The translations under genes and the position numbers were made by a program. This document shows positions 1 through 10,399 of a stretch of DNA of 64,000 nucleotides, piece after piece (position 1 is the first letter of the stretch; each line of letters begins with the position of its first letter). The notes below the pieces were generated by a model. The model did no database searches, had not been told where the DNA came from, and worked only from the letters and a program-made list of their open reading frames with translations. This stretch comes from Nothopassalora personata. Its lineage: Eukaryota; Ascomycota; Dothideomycetes; Mycosphaerellales; Mycosphaerellaceae. The stretch lies in NCBI GenBank assembly GCA_033816765.1, contig CM066293.1, positions 3,658,001-3,722,000 on the forward strand, in the 5' to 3' direction.

Positions 1-126
1 GCGGGCTACGAGGAAGATCAAGATGGCGGAGAAGACCTAATCCTACACTTCGATAACATAGCGTTTATCGAAAATGAAGAGGAGATTGACGACGAAGGAA
101 CGGGGGAGGAGACGACGCAGTTGTAA
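1..126 (+). CDS. C-terminal end of an acidic protein, cut by window start
   Basis: Frame 1 is open from the first base to a TAA at 124-126 and gives about 41 residues that are strongly acidic, with runs such as EEDQDGGEDL, ENEEEIDDEG and GEET. There is no ATG inside, so this would be the last part of a gene or exon that begins outside the window. A second open stretch in another frame around 217-306 also looks protein-like (QDEFINGRPQLRL) and could be a following exon, but I could not join the two convincingly. No family is recognisable. An open frame this short can arise by chance; the acidic bias is the only positive evidence. Confidence 0.3.
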   Translation, partial: AGYEEDQDGGEDLILHFDNIAFIENEEEIDDEGTGEETTQL

Positions 127-288
127 TCATCTGATCCGACGACGACGTCCACGCTACCACCATGAGCCACACTGCCGACCTCACTTGGGAGCACGTTTGC
201 CTCTAGTAGCGCGCACAGGACGAGTTCATAAATGGGCGCCCCCAATTGCGCCTAACTGCATCTGATCAAACGCCGAATTATCGGCCTT

Positions 289-1156
289 TTGTCTACGCTG
301 GAGACTAAGCACTCCCACGATAGCGTCGAAGCCATGTCTTGGCTTCTTACGATCAACGCTCGCTATTCTCATCCCATACGAATCTCATGCTACGCCGCGG
401 GATCACTGCCCCATCGAGCTTGGGCGCAACTCCACATCGGCCTCAGTCGTGCCATGCAAAAGCAGTTAGCCGACAGCGATCCTCTGCTGGACGGTCGAGG
501 CAGTCCATTCGAAGTTGTTCACCTTTCCGCCTTAGGCATGGCGACCCTACCATGCGGACCTGAGCCACATAGTTTCGATCTGGACCCTAGCCACTTCGCA
601 CAGGATGAGTACGAGTCAGCATTCGGCCTTGACGAAGTCTCCCTTCCGCAGATCGGTGAAGGGCTCACGTCTTTGCACATTCGCCCCTCTGTTTCGGACG
701 GAGACGGAACATCGGACGGACTTGTGCGCCCTCGTAGGCTCAGCAAAGAATGTCGTCGCGCTCCATGTGGAGTTCGAAGGTGGCGAGGTTCCGGAGATCA
801 GTTGGTCGATCTCCGAAAGTGTGGATACCACCCAGCTGTGGCCGGTGCGTCTCGAGCCAGTGGACTTCATCGACTGCGGCCCTTGTCGTGTGGAGGGCGT
901 CGGCCGCTTTCTGCTTTAGTGGACCACCAATATGCCGAACGTTCGATGTTTGAGCTTGACAGACCTGTGGCAGCCGTACACCTTTCATCCCGTTGGAGTC
1001 CTCTTCAATCTGGAGGAGCTGAAGGTCCACGAAGGTCGTGAGACCCCTCATGATCAGCTGTCCGCTCTCGCGAGCGGTGCCACTATGCAGGCAGCATGGC
1101 AGCTTTCCAGCATCGTGTCGTCCGAAACTAGACCCACATCGCTCGCGCGGAGCTGA
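289..1156 (+). pseudogene. Frameshifted coding remnant, possibly F-box/leucine-rich type
   Basis: Three protein-like pieces follow one another on the plus strand. Frame 1 covers 289 to about 715 and includes leucine-spaced text such as EGLTSLHIRPSV. Frame 2 continues from about 713 (DLCALVGSAKNVVALHVEF) to a TAG at 917-919, and the same frame carries on from 932 (MPNVRCLSLTDLWQPYTF, then FNLEELKVHEG) to 1156. Periodic L-x-x-L-x-L text and the order of pieces suggest one original reading frame broken by one single-base indel and one stop. Leucine-rich segments of this kind occur in fungal F-box proteins, but no F-box is visible and the family is a guess. A multi-exon live gene is less likely because no good splice pairs bridge the breaks. 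Confidence 0.35.
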
Positions 1157-1159
1157 TGG

Positions 1160-4100
1160 GCGATGTCCTGCTGTTGGACTGATAGGCGTGGCCCGGCCGT
1201 GTAGGCGTGGGTCGTACTCTAAAACACACTCAGCTTCCACCGAGGTGCACTTAACCGGTGCCCTTTGTTCGCTATCCGCCGATATATAGCATGAGAAAGA
1301 GTTCCACGAGTGCACTAAGCTATGTGTGTGCAAACCGTGGACGTGACTTTGAGTCGCGCGGACGGTGCGCATTGGCAACAGGCTCGCCTTTTCGCATCGG
1401 AGGCTCATGATCGATGCATGCGGTGGCTACCGCTGGTATCTGGTAACGACATTCTCAGCCAAAGCCGCGAGCATTAGGACGGTTATGATCCATGGGCGAA
1501 CAGAGCCTGCCTGCAGCAATTTTGATCTACAACGTCGAGCGAGCCCGAGAATGTTTCAGTCCATCGACCTTAGTGTAGCGATCAAAGCACCTGGATACAT
1601 TCCCCTCCATACTCGAACCTGTCAATTCGACCGCGTGCAGAGCGGACGCTGATCGGACGAGCGTGGAGCATTGGTCTAAACGCTATTGACCAGGTCTGTT
1701 AGGGCTGCTTTACCCGTGTGCCCGGCCTGGTGGCTGTCGCCACGGGCGCTGGATTACATCTGCTCGTCGTTCACTTCGCTGGAGTTCTTCTTTGCTTGTT
1801 GCCCGCTTCCCCTATCATGGTTGATTAGATTATTGACGGCTATCCACGATCTACCCATCTCCCGCTCCCGACCCTTTCTTCGATCTTGAAGCTCGCAGCA
1901 CCGTCGGGGCACGCGAGCGGGACTTTGCGGACCTCGTCGTACTACATCACAAGGTGTGGAGGAGCCACGGTAGGCCGCCCCGTTCCCGTCGCTGTACTCG
2001 GCGGTACTCTCTATGTCCGATGTGGCCGATGTGGTGACTCGCCGCGGTGAGGTCGGCTGATCGACCACCGGACAGACCGCAAGGGCACCATTTACTAACA
2101 TTGGTTAGATGGGTACTACCGACATGGCAATGCCGTCGGCGCTGCGCTTTGACGCCAATCTGAACACGGACGCACGGAAAAGGTCATCTGGGTTCGCACG
2201 TCGCTTATCGCAAGGCCACATTTGATCGCTGTCAGCTGTCGGCATATGTCCATGGCGACCACACCCATGCCAGGCGGACGTTTTCGCTCACGTAACTCCG
2301 CATTTTGAAGATTGTGCTCAGATCAATCAGACACTCGGCGCATTCGCCATGACTTGCGACCGGAAAATGCATCAAAGCTACGGACAGCCTCGCAGGCCTA
2401 CTATCTCCTACGCATCCCGTGACCACAAGCACCCCTCGGTCGGCCGACACGGCATGCACGCGCATCGAGAATCGCCAGGACAGTCTTCCTGGTCCGGCGC
2501 CGATTTCGTACAGGCATCGGTTCTATTGACGGTCACACGCTGAGTCGCGGCCTATGGTCCTGCAAGGTCTCCTCCGCCTGTATTCTCAGCCTGCTTCCGG
2601 ACTCGATCTGCACAACCCTTCTATTTGCCCCTGTCTCCCAGTATGAAAAGGGCATCCGCGTCTCCTTCAGCTCCGGCAAGCACCTTCTCACGCCCTTGCG
2701 TAGCTGTTGCAAGGCGTTCTTCGTCGTTTCCGGATGGAATCGATCTTCTCCTGCTCCAGTTGAGTCTTTCTTATGTCGCAGTCGGCGTAAGTGTCCGGCC
2801 CCGCCTCCGATAACATGACCCGCAGACCGATGGGGTCACAGCAACGAGGGTCTTGGTAATCCCGCCCACTGATGCCTCCTTACCCGCGCGTACGTCCTTC
2901 AGGAATCCCAGGCGTTGTGCTATCCACTCGTGACAGAGCCTTTGCGTGGCGTACAATTCCTTGTTCTCCAAGTCCGTTGAGATCCCTTACAGCCGTCCAT
3001 CGTCCCGTCCGTTGTCTTCTCGCTTCTCTACCACACCGATCATCACGGTCTCCATTATCCGCGTAACCATCTCCTCAACGAGTGCGGCTCCATAGCGAGC
3101 CACGGTCAAAGCGCACTTTCCACTCGGCGCTCAGCGTCGAGGGGAGTGAAATGTCTCGTGCGAACGTTGACAGTAGCAGCTTACAGCCAACAAACGCCGC
3201 CACTTCGATCTACGCGGCCGGGTGTTACGCCAGAGACTCATCGAACTCTTTCCGATGCACTCTCCCACATCCAAGTCCTTTGGCGTACGTGTTCGCGCAT
3301 AGCACCTTTGTGCTCCGCCCACACAACTCACTTGCACCAGTCTCTGGGTGACGAGCAACGCGGGCGCGACGTCCTTACCCTGCTGCACATGGGCCTCGTC
3401 CTGTTCCGGCTCGAGGATGGACAGCCTCTTTTTCCACACTTCGATCCACGGCACCGATAGCGCCTCTGTCCTCTTTGTGGCCCTCTAAACGCTCGATCCG
3501 GTCTGGAAGGGACCCTAAGAGACCAGGTTTCTCATCCAGTGCTGCAGTGTTGCACCTCGAACGTTCTGCATTAATAGGAACATCCGACCTTCCAGACGTC
3601 TGACGTTATTAGCTATCACCTTGATGTGGAGTTGCAGTGAGCTCGGGATACCGACTACAACGAGAAAGGACTGGCAACGGCAGCCGGCCATCTGAGATCA
3701 TCTTTGCAAATCTGAGCAAGCAGCCGGGCAAAGTGGCCAGATCCGAAATGGGAGAAGTCGCTGCTGGGTCTGTCGAGCATCGCTCTTAGCTCCAGGTACA
3801 AGCCCTGATCGACAGTTCAAGGCGTTCGTTGGCCTGAGTTTATCCTTGGATGTCGTCTCGTGACTGGAATGGAACACAGAACCGTGCTGAGTGGATAATC
3901 CAGCTTCTCCTTTGATTCTCCAGATTTCACCCTTGCCCACTGGCGGAGCTGTAAGAAGATCTGGACTATACCCGTTGATTTCGGTTCCCTTTCGCAAGAC
4001 GATCGGCACAATTGCACTATCGCGTGGTCTCAAGAGCGAACTGTGAGGACATCTAGCGCAACGCAGGATTAGCTGTGCGCAACATATGATCAGTTTAGCA

Positions 4101-6080
4101 CAATTCAATGTCACTTGGGGGGCAATGCCGAGTCAGTTCTGGCGTAATGCAAGGTTAGTCTAGCGAACCATAGCGTTAGTCTTGCGAGCTTGTGAAGGAG
4201 CTGCACGGCATCTTTCGAGGTTGGGTCTTTTCCGACGCGCTGGTGGGTGCCACTCGCTCGTTTCAGCACCTCGAACAAGTGATCTGTGCATGCAGCAAAA
4301 CAACCAAGTAGCACTCACGTCCTCGTCGTGTTAGCTAACAAATATAGCAGAACTCATGTCATGCGGCAGAGTAGTGAGGGAGGCATCATCCCAGTGGTAG
4401 ATCTAAGATCTTAGATTACACTTTCGGATCCCGGCTAAGGTCTGGACCCTTAAAGAGGGCTGCGCTAGCAAGGGTCTCCCTGCTCATCTACCGGAATTGC
4501 CCAGCGGGTCGTCGTTTATCGCAGATTCTAACTGCTTGACTGCGTCGCGACAGAAGTTGCCTGGCGCTGGGTCGACGCGAGTTTTGGCGTAATCTGTTCA
4601 TATCTCAGGCGAAGGGTAAAGACAGGCCAGGACGTGGGAAAGTCATGGGTACGAGCGGTGAGTATAAACGGCAAAGCACGATGAGCTTTTACAGGAAACA
4701 GGAAAAACCCGGCCGCGCCCACCGTCGAACTCAAATCAAACCCAGAATGTACTTCACCTCGTGCCTCGCAATGTAACCCCCATGATACAAGTATCGGTCA
4801 ATGTTCTTCAACAACATTACCTGTCCGAGAGGAGGTGATCGAAGGAACGCCTGCTCGAATGGTTGATCGCCATCAGATTGCGCCCGGGTGATGCAAATCG
4901 TGCGAAGTCTGGAGTTCTCCAGCATCATCGCGACAGGCATGGGCTGTATTCTCTAGCAATCTGAGTCTCTAGGTATGAAACAGTATGTGATCACTCGTGC
5001 ATCCATCTCTCGTGACTAATAAGTGCGCCGAAGACAACCATACAGCGCACACGGCTTCACCACGGGTCAAATCGGCGAGAACTTCAAGCTCGCAGGCCCT
5101 CAGGACTTACCAACAACAATCTCCGACGGCTGTACGGGCATTCCATGGTCTTAGAAGGCCAAATCCAGGCCTGATTTTCACGGTACGCAGCGCTTCTTAT
5201 GACGCTGCTCTGCCGCCTCAGCCGTGGTTCGTGTTTGCCTGATCTGGGCCGCACTACGCCCGGCAACCATTCGCTACGTACACTTTCTCGAACATGCCTG
5301 ACTCGAGGCTGTCAGTAGTCAGATGGTCCTGCCGATCGGTCCTTGAACTTGACCGAATGACTGATCTCACGTTCTCGTATTCTGACACTTCAGCCCCTGT
5401 ACCAACGTTCATATGGTCAATCCACTGGCGGTGTTGTGCGTGTTGGCACAGCCGCTGAGATCAAGCGACGACATTCGTCGTGGTAGCTTGAATCCCTTCG
5501 TTGCTCGTTGAAAGGCTTAGTCCTAGGGCCCAGCCCGAAAGCTGATGGAAAGCCTGGACAAGTACGAAAACATGTAAGGTGAGGCCCCTAAGCACGGTCA
5601 TTGTCGATGAAGAAAGCACTATTGGCGGATCAGTTGGCAGGCCTTGTCGAGAGGGGGGTCGAAGGTTGCATCTGCTGTCAACAATCGCAAGCCAGGCGCT
5701 CCTAGGAGATCAATCGGTCGAGCGGCAAAGTGAAATCGGCCTTAAATAGAGGCAGCAAAGTTGTTGTCGTATGAGGTAGGTCAGAGGTCTTCGAGCTGAC
5801 TCGCCATTCCTATGCTGGATTTATTCGGAGTAGCGCATTACGAAGCACGAAGATACAACATAGAGTACTACGACACAGTCAGACGACCAACAACGGGATA
5901 AGGCAGTTTACACAATGGCAATACAGTTTGGAGTAAAACGAGTGCACGGCACCTTAAAACAGGTGTAGCACGCTGCTGCGGCCGCTCAGATCTCGTAAGT
6001 CGACAGTCTCAATGGCTTATCCTAGTTATCCGTTGTTATACAGACCTAGCCCCAGGCAGTAACGCCAAGCCAAGCTCTCT
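1160..6080. other. Stretch without a supportable intact gene
   Basis: Only short overlapping frames on both strands are seen. Some minus-strand text between about 2600 and 3460 looks like an old coiled-coil protein spread over three frames (QLEQEKIDSI, EERLATATQGREKVL, WKKRLSILEPEQDEAHVQQ), and plus-strand text near 1880-2030 (DPFFDLEARSTVGARERDF) also looks coding. None can be assembled into a gene. A minus-strand 69-codon frame at 4731-4940 is protein-like but isolated. Confidence 0.4.
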
Positions 6081-6421
6081 CTCATGTCTTATTCAGGTCT
6101 CGCAACTCTCTCTCCCTCTCTCAAGCCTCTCGTAAGTCTCTCAGTCGCAGTACGAATACTTACTCTGTAGCTTCCAAAGCAACCTTGTTCCTCGTGATCG
6201 ACATCCATTTCCCTACTCCCGACCAAATACTTCCACACCTCGCTTAGATCGTCCTCAACCTCCTGGACTCTAAGAGCAGGCATGCTTTCACGGCACTGTC
6301 GACTATCTCGAACTGACGGTTTCAACTTCTTTGCCTCGCTCGGACTGCAGCTGAGAGAGGCGAAGGAGTGGAACCGCTCGGTTAGGGTAGGAATCTTGGA
6401 GAATGGGAGGATGGGGAAATG

Positions 6422-6961
6422 CTAGGCACGTTGCTTCTTGGGTGTGTATGCTGTGCATACGCTTCGAAGAGGGCGACAGGTGAGGAAGGAGTTGGTAGGT
6501 TCTGTGGTAGTTGGGGAAGGCTGCGAGTTGTGTTGTACTTTGTAGTTGGTGGCCTTGTTTTGCTTCTTCGCGGGTTTTCCTTTTTGGGCTGTATTGAGTA
6601 TTGGGAAGGTTGCTTTGAGTTTCTGGGCTGTATTGAGTACTGAGAAGGTTGCGTTTAGTTTCTGGGCTGTATTGAGTATTGGCAAGGTTGCTTTGAATTT
6701 CTGGGCTGTATGAGTATTGGGAAGGTTGCTTTGAATTTCTGGGCTGTATGAGTATTGCGAGTCGTGCTTGTTCCTCAGTGAAGCTGCACTTAGGTGAATT
6801 GGCCGAAATGAGGCCAGGTTAGCTATTGATGGTCTGGCGCGACACGGGCGTTGTGTTGGAGGAGATGTCTCATGCGCGTGCTGGAAACGTGTGATGTGGC
6901 TACTGCCGCCACTGTATTCCCCTGGCCGCCACCTTATCATGTCAAGATGTGTGTATCTCAA
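6422..6961 (-). CDS. Hypothetical repeat-bearing protein (179 aa), doubtful
   Basis: The frame reads across a tandem array (see 6580-6757), giving copies of a 13-residue unit of the type NTAQKLKATFPIL, followed by a lysine-rich segment (KGKPAKKQNKATNYK). No conserved domain, signal peptide or membrane segment is seen. The 39-bp units keep the frame, whereas the 38-bp units at the other end shift it, so purifying selection on this frame is not evident. A further minus-strand frame downstream at 6089-6325 (VQEVEDDLSEVWKYLVG) is protein-like and could be a 3' exon or a decayed end of the same gene. It may simply be a minisatellite with an open frame. Confidence 0.25.
   Translation of the reverse strand: MRYTHLDMIRWRPGEYSGGSSHITRFQHAHETSPPTQRPCRARPSIANLASFRPIHLSAASLRNKHDSQYSYSPEIQSNLPNTHTAQKFKATLPILNTAQKLNATFSVLNTAQKLKATFPILNTAQKGKPAKKQNKATNYKVQHNSQPSPTTTEPTNSFLTCRPLRSVCTAYTPKKQRA
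6580..6757. repeat. Tandem repeat, ~38-39 bp unit, about 4.5 copies
   Basis: Successive copies of a unit containing TTTCTGGGCTGTATTGAGTA followed by a TTGGGAAGGTTGCTTTGA-type half. Early units are about 39 bp and late ones 38 bp through loss of a base (GTATGAGT instead of GTATTGAGT). Copies differ by a few substitutions. Confidence 0.85.
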
Positions 6962-7191
6962 AAGTTCGCGTGGTGAAGTGCAATTTGTTCAAGAAACAGA
7001 AGCCGGTCTCATCCCGCTGCGAGACCCACGCGAAGCATCAATACCTTATGGGCGCAGACAGCGTGGCCTTCATCGGCCTCAGGACATGTCAGACATGTTT
7101 CATGTTCAACAATAAAAGGAAGACTGTTCGACCTGATCGAAGGGTCCAGAAGGGCGTACAGGCAGTAAAGACAAAGAAGCGTGCGGCGTGA
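6949..7191 (+). CDS. Possible exon of a small basic Cys-containing protein
   Basis: An 80-codon open frame ends in TGA at 7189-7191. It contains spaced cysteines and histidines (CETHAKHQYL, then RTCQTCFMF) followed by a strongly basic tail (NNKRKTVRPDRRVQKG, KTKKRAA) resembling a nuclear-localisation signal. The frame has no ATG, so it would have to be a 3' exon; an upstream ATG at 6947 is in another frame. The CxxC pair plus basic tail could be a zinc-binding nuclear protein, but this is inference and the segment may be non-coding. Confidence 0.25.
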   Translation: MCISKVRVVKCNLFKKQKPVSSRCETHAKHQYLMGADSVAFIGLRTCQTCFMFNNKRKTVRPDRRVQKGVQAVKTKKRAA

Positions 7192-7440
7192 GCAGCAAAT
7201 CAAGCCAGTAATCATGGCAATGTTGTCAACGACCTACTTATATCAAGTATCTGTATCCACGAGCAGATCCCATACACTCTCTTCGTACCCAAATCTTTAC
7301 TCGACCGCAGACTCAGCCGAGATCAGTCTCTACCGAAACACCTTGCCCATTTATTGCCAATTATCGTCATCAAGTACATTTCAACAAATATCCGACTGCT
7401 TGCTGAGCATTCAGACATCTTGCGCATCGATTGCAAGCCC

Positions 7441-7506
7441 GTGAGTCCTACCCTGCCCTATCAAGTATCCCAAATCTTCCTCATTACCATCGCTGACCCA
7501 GACCAG
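7441..7506 (+). other. Probable 5'-UTR intron
   Basis: Donor GTGAGT, branch-like CGCTGAC and acceptor CAG in ideal fungal spacing. It lies directly upstream of the ATG at 7522. Confidence 0.5.
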
Positions 7507-7521
7507 TCACATTCAGTTGGC

Positions 7522-7809
7522 ATGCCTCCAAGACGCCAGAAGCCTGCGACAGCAGCACCAGCACCAGCACCAGGATCCGCACCAACATCAGCAGCGGGGT
7601 CACTGGCGCATGCGCGAGTGATGGCACTTGGCAGCTATCGTTTGGCGACGGTGGAGGTGACGGTGATCAGGTTGATTGTGGTGATGCTGCTTCTTTGCGC
7701 GGGATGGTGGTGGATGGCACGCGACATGGAGTCGGAGTGCGCGCGTGGGCTGGCAGAGGCTTGGAATCGAGGTCGCCAGCAAGGATGGCAAGACCTGAGC
7801 GTGGATTGA
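7522..7809 (+). CDS. Small single-pass membrane protein (95 aa)
   Basis: Starts at the ATG of MPPRRQKPATAAPAPAPG and ends TGA at 7809. Residues about 1-30 are Ala/Pro-rich. Residues about 53-70 form one hydrophobic helix (VIRLIVVMLLLCAGWWWM) flanked by arginines, then a short acidic/basic tail. The 5' region contains a convincing intron, GTGAGT at 7441 to CAG at 7506 (66 nt) with a CGCTGAC branch site 11 nt before the acceptor, so the transcript probably begins before 7440 and the ATG is the first in exon 2. No family is recognised; the likely location is an endomembrane or the plasma membrane. Confidence 0.5.
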   Translation: MPPRRQKPATAAPAPAPGSAPTSAAGSLAHARVMALGSYRLATVEVTVIRLIVVMLLLCAGWWWMARDMESECARGLAEAWNRGRQQGWQDLSVD

Positions 7810-8455
7810 GTGTCTGAGATGATGGTCATGTAGTGGGTGATGTGATTGAAGCATGCATGAGGTCATCCGTACTGCACAGTTTTTGAGAAAAAGTGTTGCT
7901 GGTTACTGCTCCTCACACAGTGGCCCGATTCTGATGTAAAGTGGATGCATGATGTCGGATCAACCTGTAGATGATATTACTATACTATTGTATTGATTGG
8001 TGGAGGTGTGATAATGCTGGTGATGGCCTGTCTGGTCAGTGCGGTTCGAAGCTGAGGAGTAGGAGAGCCAGCGGACACTTGGCATTTTGAAGTGATTGCA
8101 GAAGGTGGTGGGTGGTGGCAGCAGCGCAAGTTTGCTCTGACCGGCGGCGAATAAACGTTTATTCATCAAGATGGTAGATGACCTCGTAGATACACACACA
8201 CCCTCGATGGGCCGTGCAGCTGACAGTAACATGGTTGCGGAGACCCACGTCAACCAGTCCTGGTATCGTAGTTATTCTTTACGACGATGCAGTAAATGTT
8301 CCCACGCTTCAAGAAACACATGCTGTTAACATTCATTTCTTGATCTCTACTCCTCAACCCTACGAAGAAGTGCACTCGGCACCCAACCCCAGTGTAGGAT
8401 CTTCTCCCCACCCATTCCTACTTTCCCGACCAGAGACATGCCTAAGTTGAACCAT

Positions 8456-9222
8456 TCAATTAGCTGAGTTCAGTTGCATTTCTATGCGTCAGTTGTGCGC
8501 TTGTCACATCTTGAACACTTACCTTTTCGAGTCTCCTGCACCCTGACTTTTTCTCCTCTCCCGACGGCGAGGCAGTAGATGTCTGCATCATTATCGACGA
8601 AAGATTGGCGGCATTCGTATAAAGGCAGGACGATTGAAGTCCGCTTTGTCACCGGTTGGACGGTTTCGTGAGATGGTCTGCCAGGAGCAGGAGGTAGTGA
8701 CGGATATAAAGCAAGGTGCTCATTATCGCGACATTCAGAAGAGGAGGACAGCGGACGAGTCTGTTGTAGATGCTGTGGATGACGACGCGGCGAATGCTGA
8801 CCCTGCCGCATATCTTGATATCCGTTCAACAAGGGCTGATTCTGCGCAGGCGGCAATATCAGGTTTCGTGTCGAAGGAGCAACGCCCCACACCCGTGATA
8901 TACCATTATTGAAGTATGCACCCAGCGAAGAGAGGAAAGACCGGGAAGGAGAGGATGCGGGAGGCATCCTTTCTCGTATGTATAGTGCATTCTCTCCAGG
9001 ATCGCAGATGAAGCCGACTACAAGCCGTGTAATGCTGGCCTGCTGGGCCTCAGGTAATGCGATGTATTCTGGGAAGGCTTGCAGAATGGCTTCGCGGAGG
9101 ACGCGAACCATGTGCGCACTGTTGGAGCGAGCGGCGTCGAGTCTTTGAAGGCCGTAAGAGCGGAACACGTCCTGTATACGGCGAGTTTGCTCGGGATTAA
9201 GAGGTGTGTAAGATGTGGCCAT
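8456..9222 (-). CDS. Hypothetical fungal protein, two exons (about 241 aa)
   Basis: The chosen start is the ATG at 9222-9220 (MATSYTPLNPEQTRRIQ). The frame is open upstream to 9351, but the earlier text is not protein-like. Residues about 1-75 look like a compact helical domain (RIQDVFRSYGLQRLDAARS, VLREAILQAFPEYIALPEA); the middle and end are Pro/Gln/Ser-rich and probably disordered. Near the end there is GTAAGT at 8522 and TAG at 8482 (41 nt) with CTGAC before the acceptor. Splicing it gives the ending KEMQLNSAN and a stop at 8456. Reading through instead gives a CSRC-containing tail ending at 8482. Both ends are possible. No known family. Confidence 0.55.
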
Positions 9223-9956
9223 CGTTACGAGGTGCCAGATGTCCTGCCCGCGGACTTGGAAATAACTGCAATTGACGTTATGAGTATTGGACTTTGAGAC
9301 AGAACGCTGACCAGCTGCCTTAGGATAGCAAGGAGGATTTGTTGGATACAAGTCGGGACGAGTGTCGCATTATGTTGCAGTCGCCGTAGAAATAAGACAA
9401 GGCAAACATGATGAGACCTTTTGACGACACATCCCTTTATGACACATAACGCTCAGGCTGAGTCAACGCCACGTTTTCCCCATGGTTGGAATATGCTCGC
9501 TGCCAACACATCCTTGAATCTCGCTCGCCGGCAGTTCCAGTGTGCTGCGAGGCGGCGGTGCCGCCCCTCGTATAGGTACGCTGAAGGCTTGCGAGCATCA
9601 ATGGATGTCCACATATTGGAACAGAGAGACAGTCAACATTGAGACGCTGCCGCTCAATGAGCCTCGTGGCAGCTCGCCTTCTGGAATCTTTGGGCTCGAC
9701 CACTCTGGAGTTGGTTCGTCTGTGGCCCGTAGTGGACTAAGGCCAACTGACCCAACGTCAACTAGTGGTGCGCCTGGTCCATCGGAGGTCAAGCCAACCA
9801 TGACAGCTGCAATGCCGGTAACGTCGTCGCGGAGCGTGGGCTATCTGAGCGAAGGCCTGCAGTGAGTGGGCTGCTAGTAGCTGGTTCTTGAAAGAGGTTC
9901 TGCATACGACGTGCAGTATCTCGATCTGGTTGCTCTTGGACAAACTTTAGCATGAG

Positions 9957-10384
9957 GTGGTTGTAGGCGGTGCAAGGTCATTCTCCTCAAGCATGAGACC
10001 GCTGATGTCCTGAACTCGGAGGGTAGCGACATAATATCGGCCTGTTGAACTCGAGTTGGTGGAGGTTGACAACCATCTCCTTACGAGTTATACCTTGAGA
10101 CTTGTGGACACTGAAGGCATAGGCAGCTGTTAGGGGAACTGCTGTTTCCAAGCACTGCGGCCTTGGACCCGGAAGCTGCGCTTGATACGGAGAACAAGAG
10201 GGATATGCTTGCCCTTCCACTTAAAAAGACACGGTGCATCGCTATGCTCGATGTAGTCAAAAGTGACAAGCAGGCAGTTAGGTGGCTCGTCCCGCGGGTT
10301 GGCAGTATCAGGCTTCCAGATCACATCGAAGAGAGTGCCACTCTGGCCATCAGTTGGGCCGCATTCAGTGCACAGTTTGCACAA
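9957..10384 (-). pseudogene. Remnant of a Pif1-type DNA helicase (Helitron or Pif1-like), C-terminal motifs
   Basis: Three successive minus-strand frames together read like the end of a Pif1-family helicase. From about 10336: GTLFDVIWKPDTANPRDEPP, then LLVTFDY, typical of the segment before the last motifs. After a 1-base excess in a CCCC run near 10132: PLTAAYAFSVHKSQGIT, the hallmark VHKSQG motif. After another shift near 10050: YYVATLRVQDISGLML, equivalent to the 'YVALSRV...GL' motif. A stop follows at 9957. Pif1 helicases unwind DNA and are encoded by Helitrons as well as by host and repetitive fungal gene families. No Walker A part is seen here. Two indels make it non-functional. Assignment to Helitron rather than a host Pif1 paralogue cannot be settled from this piece. 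Confidence 0.75.
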
Positions 10385-10399
10385 CAGTATAACGGGGGA

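Noticed and set aside
740..1408. 222-codon minus-strand ORF
   Set aside because: Overlaps the more coherent plus-strand F-box-like remnant and shows no domain.
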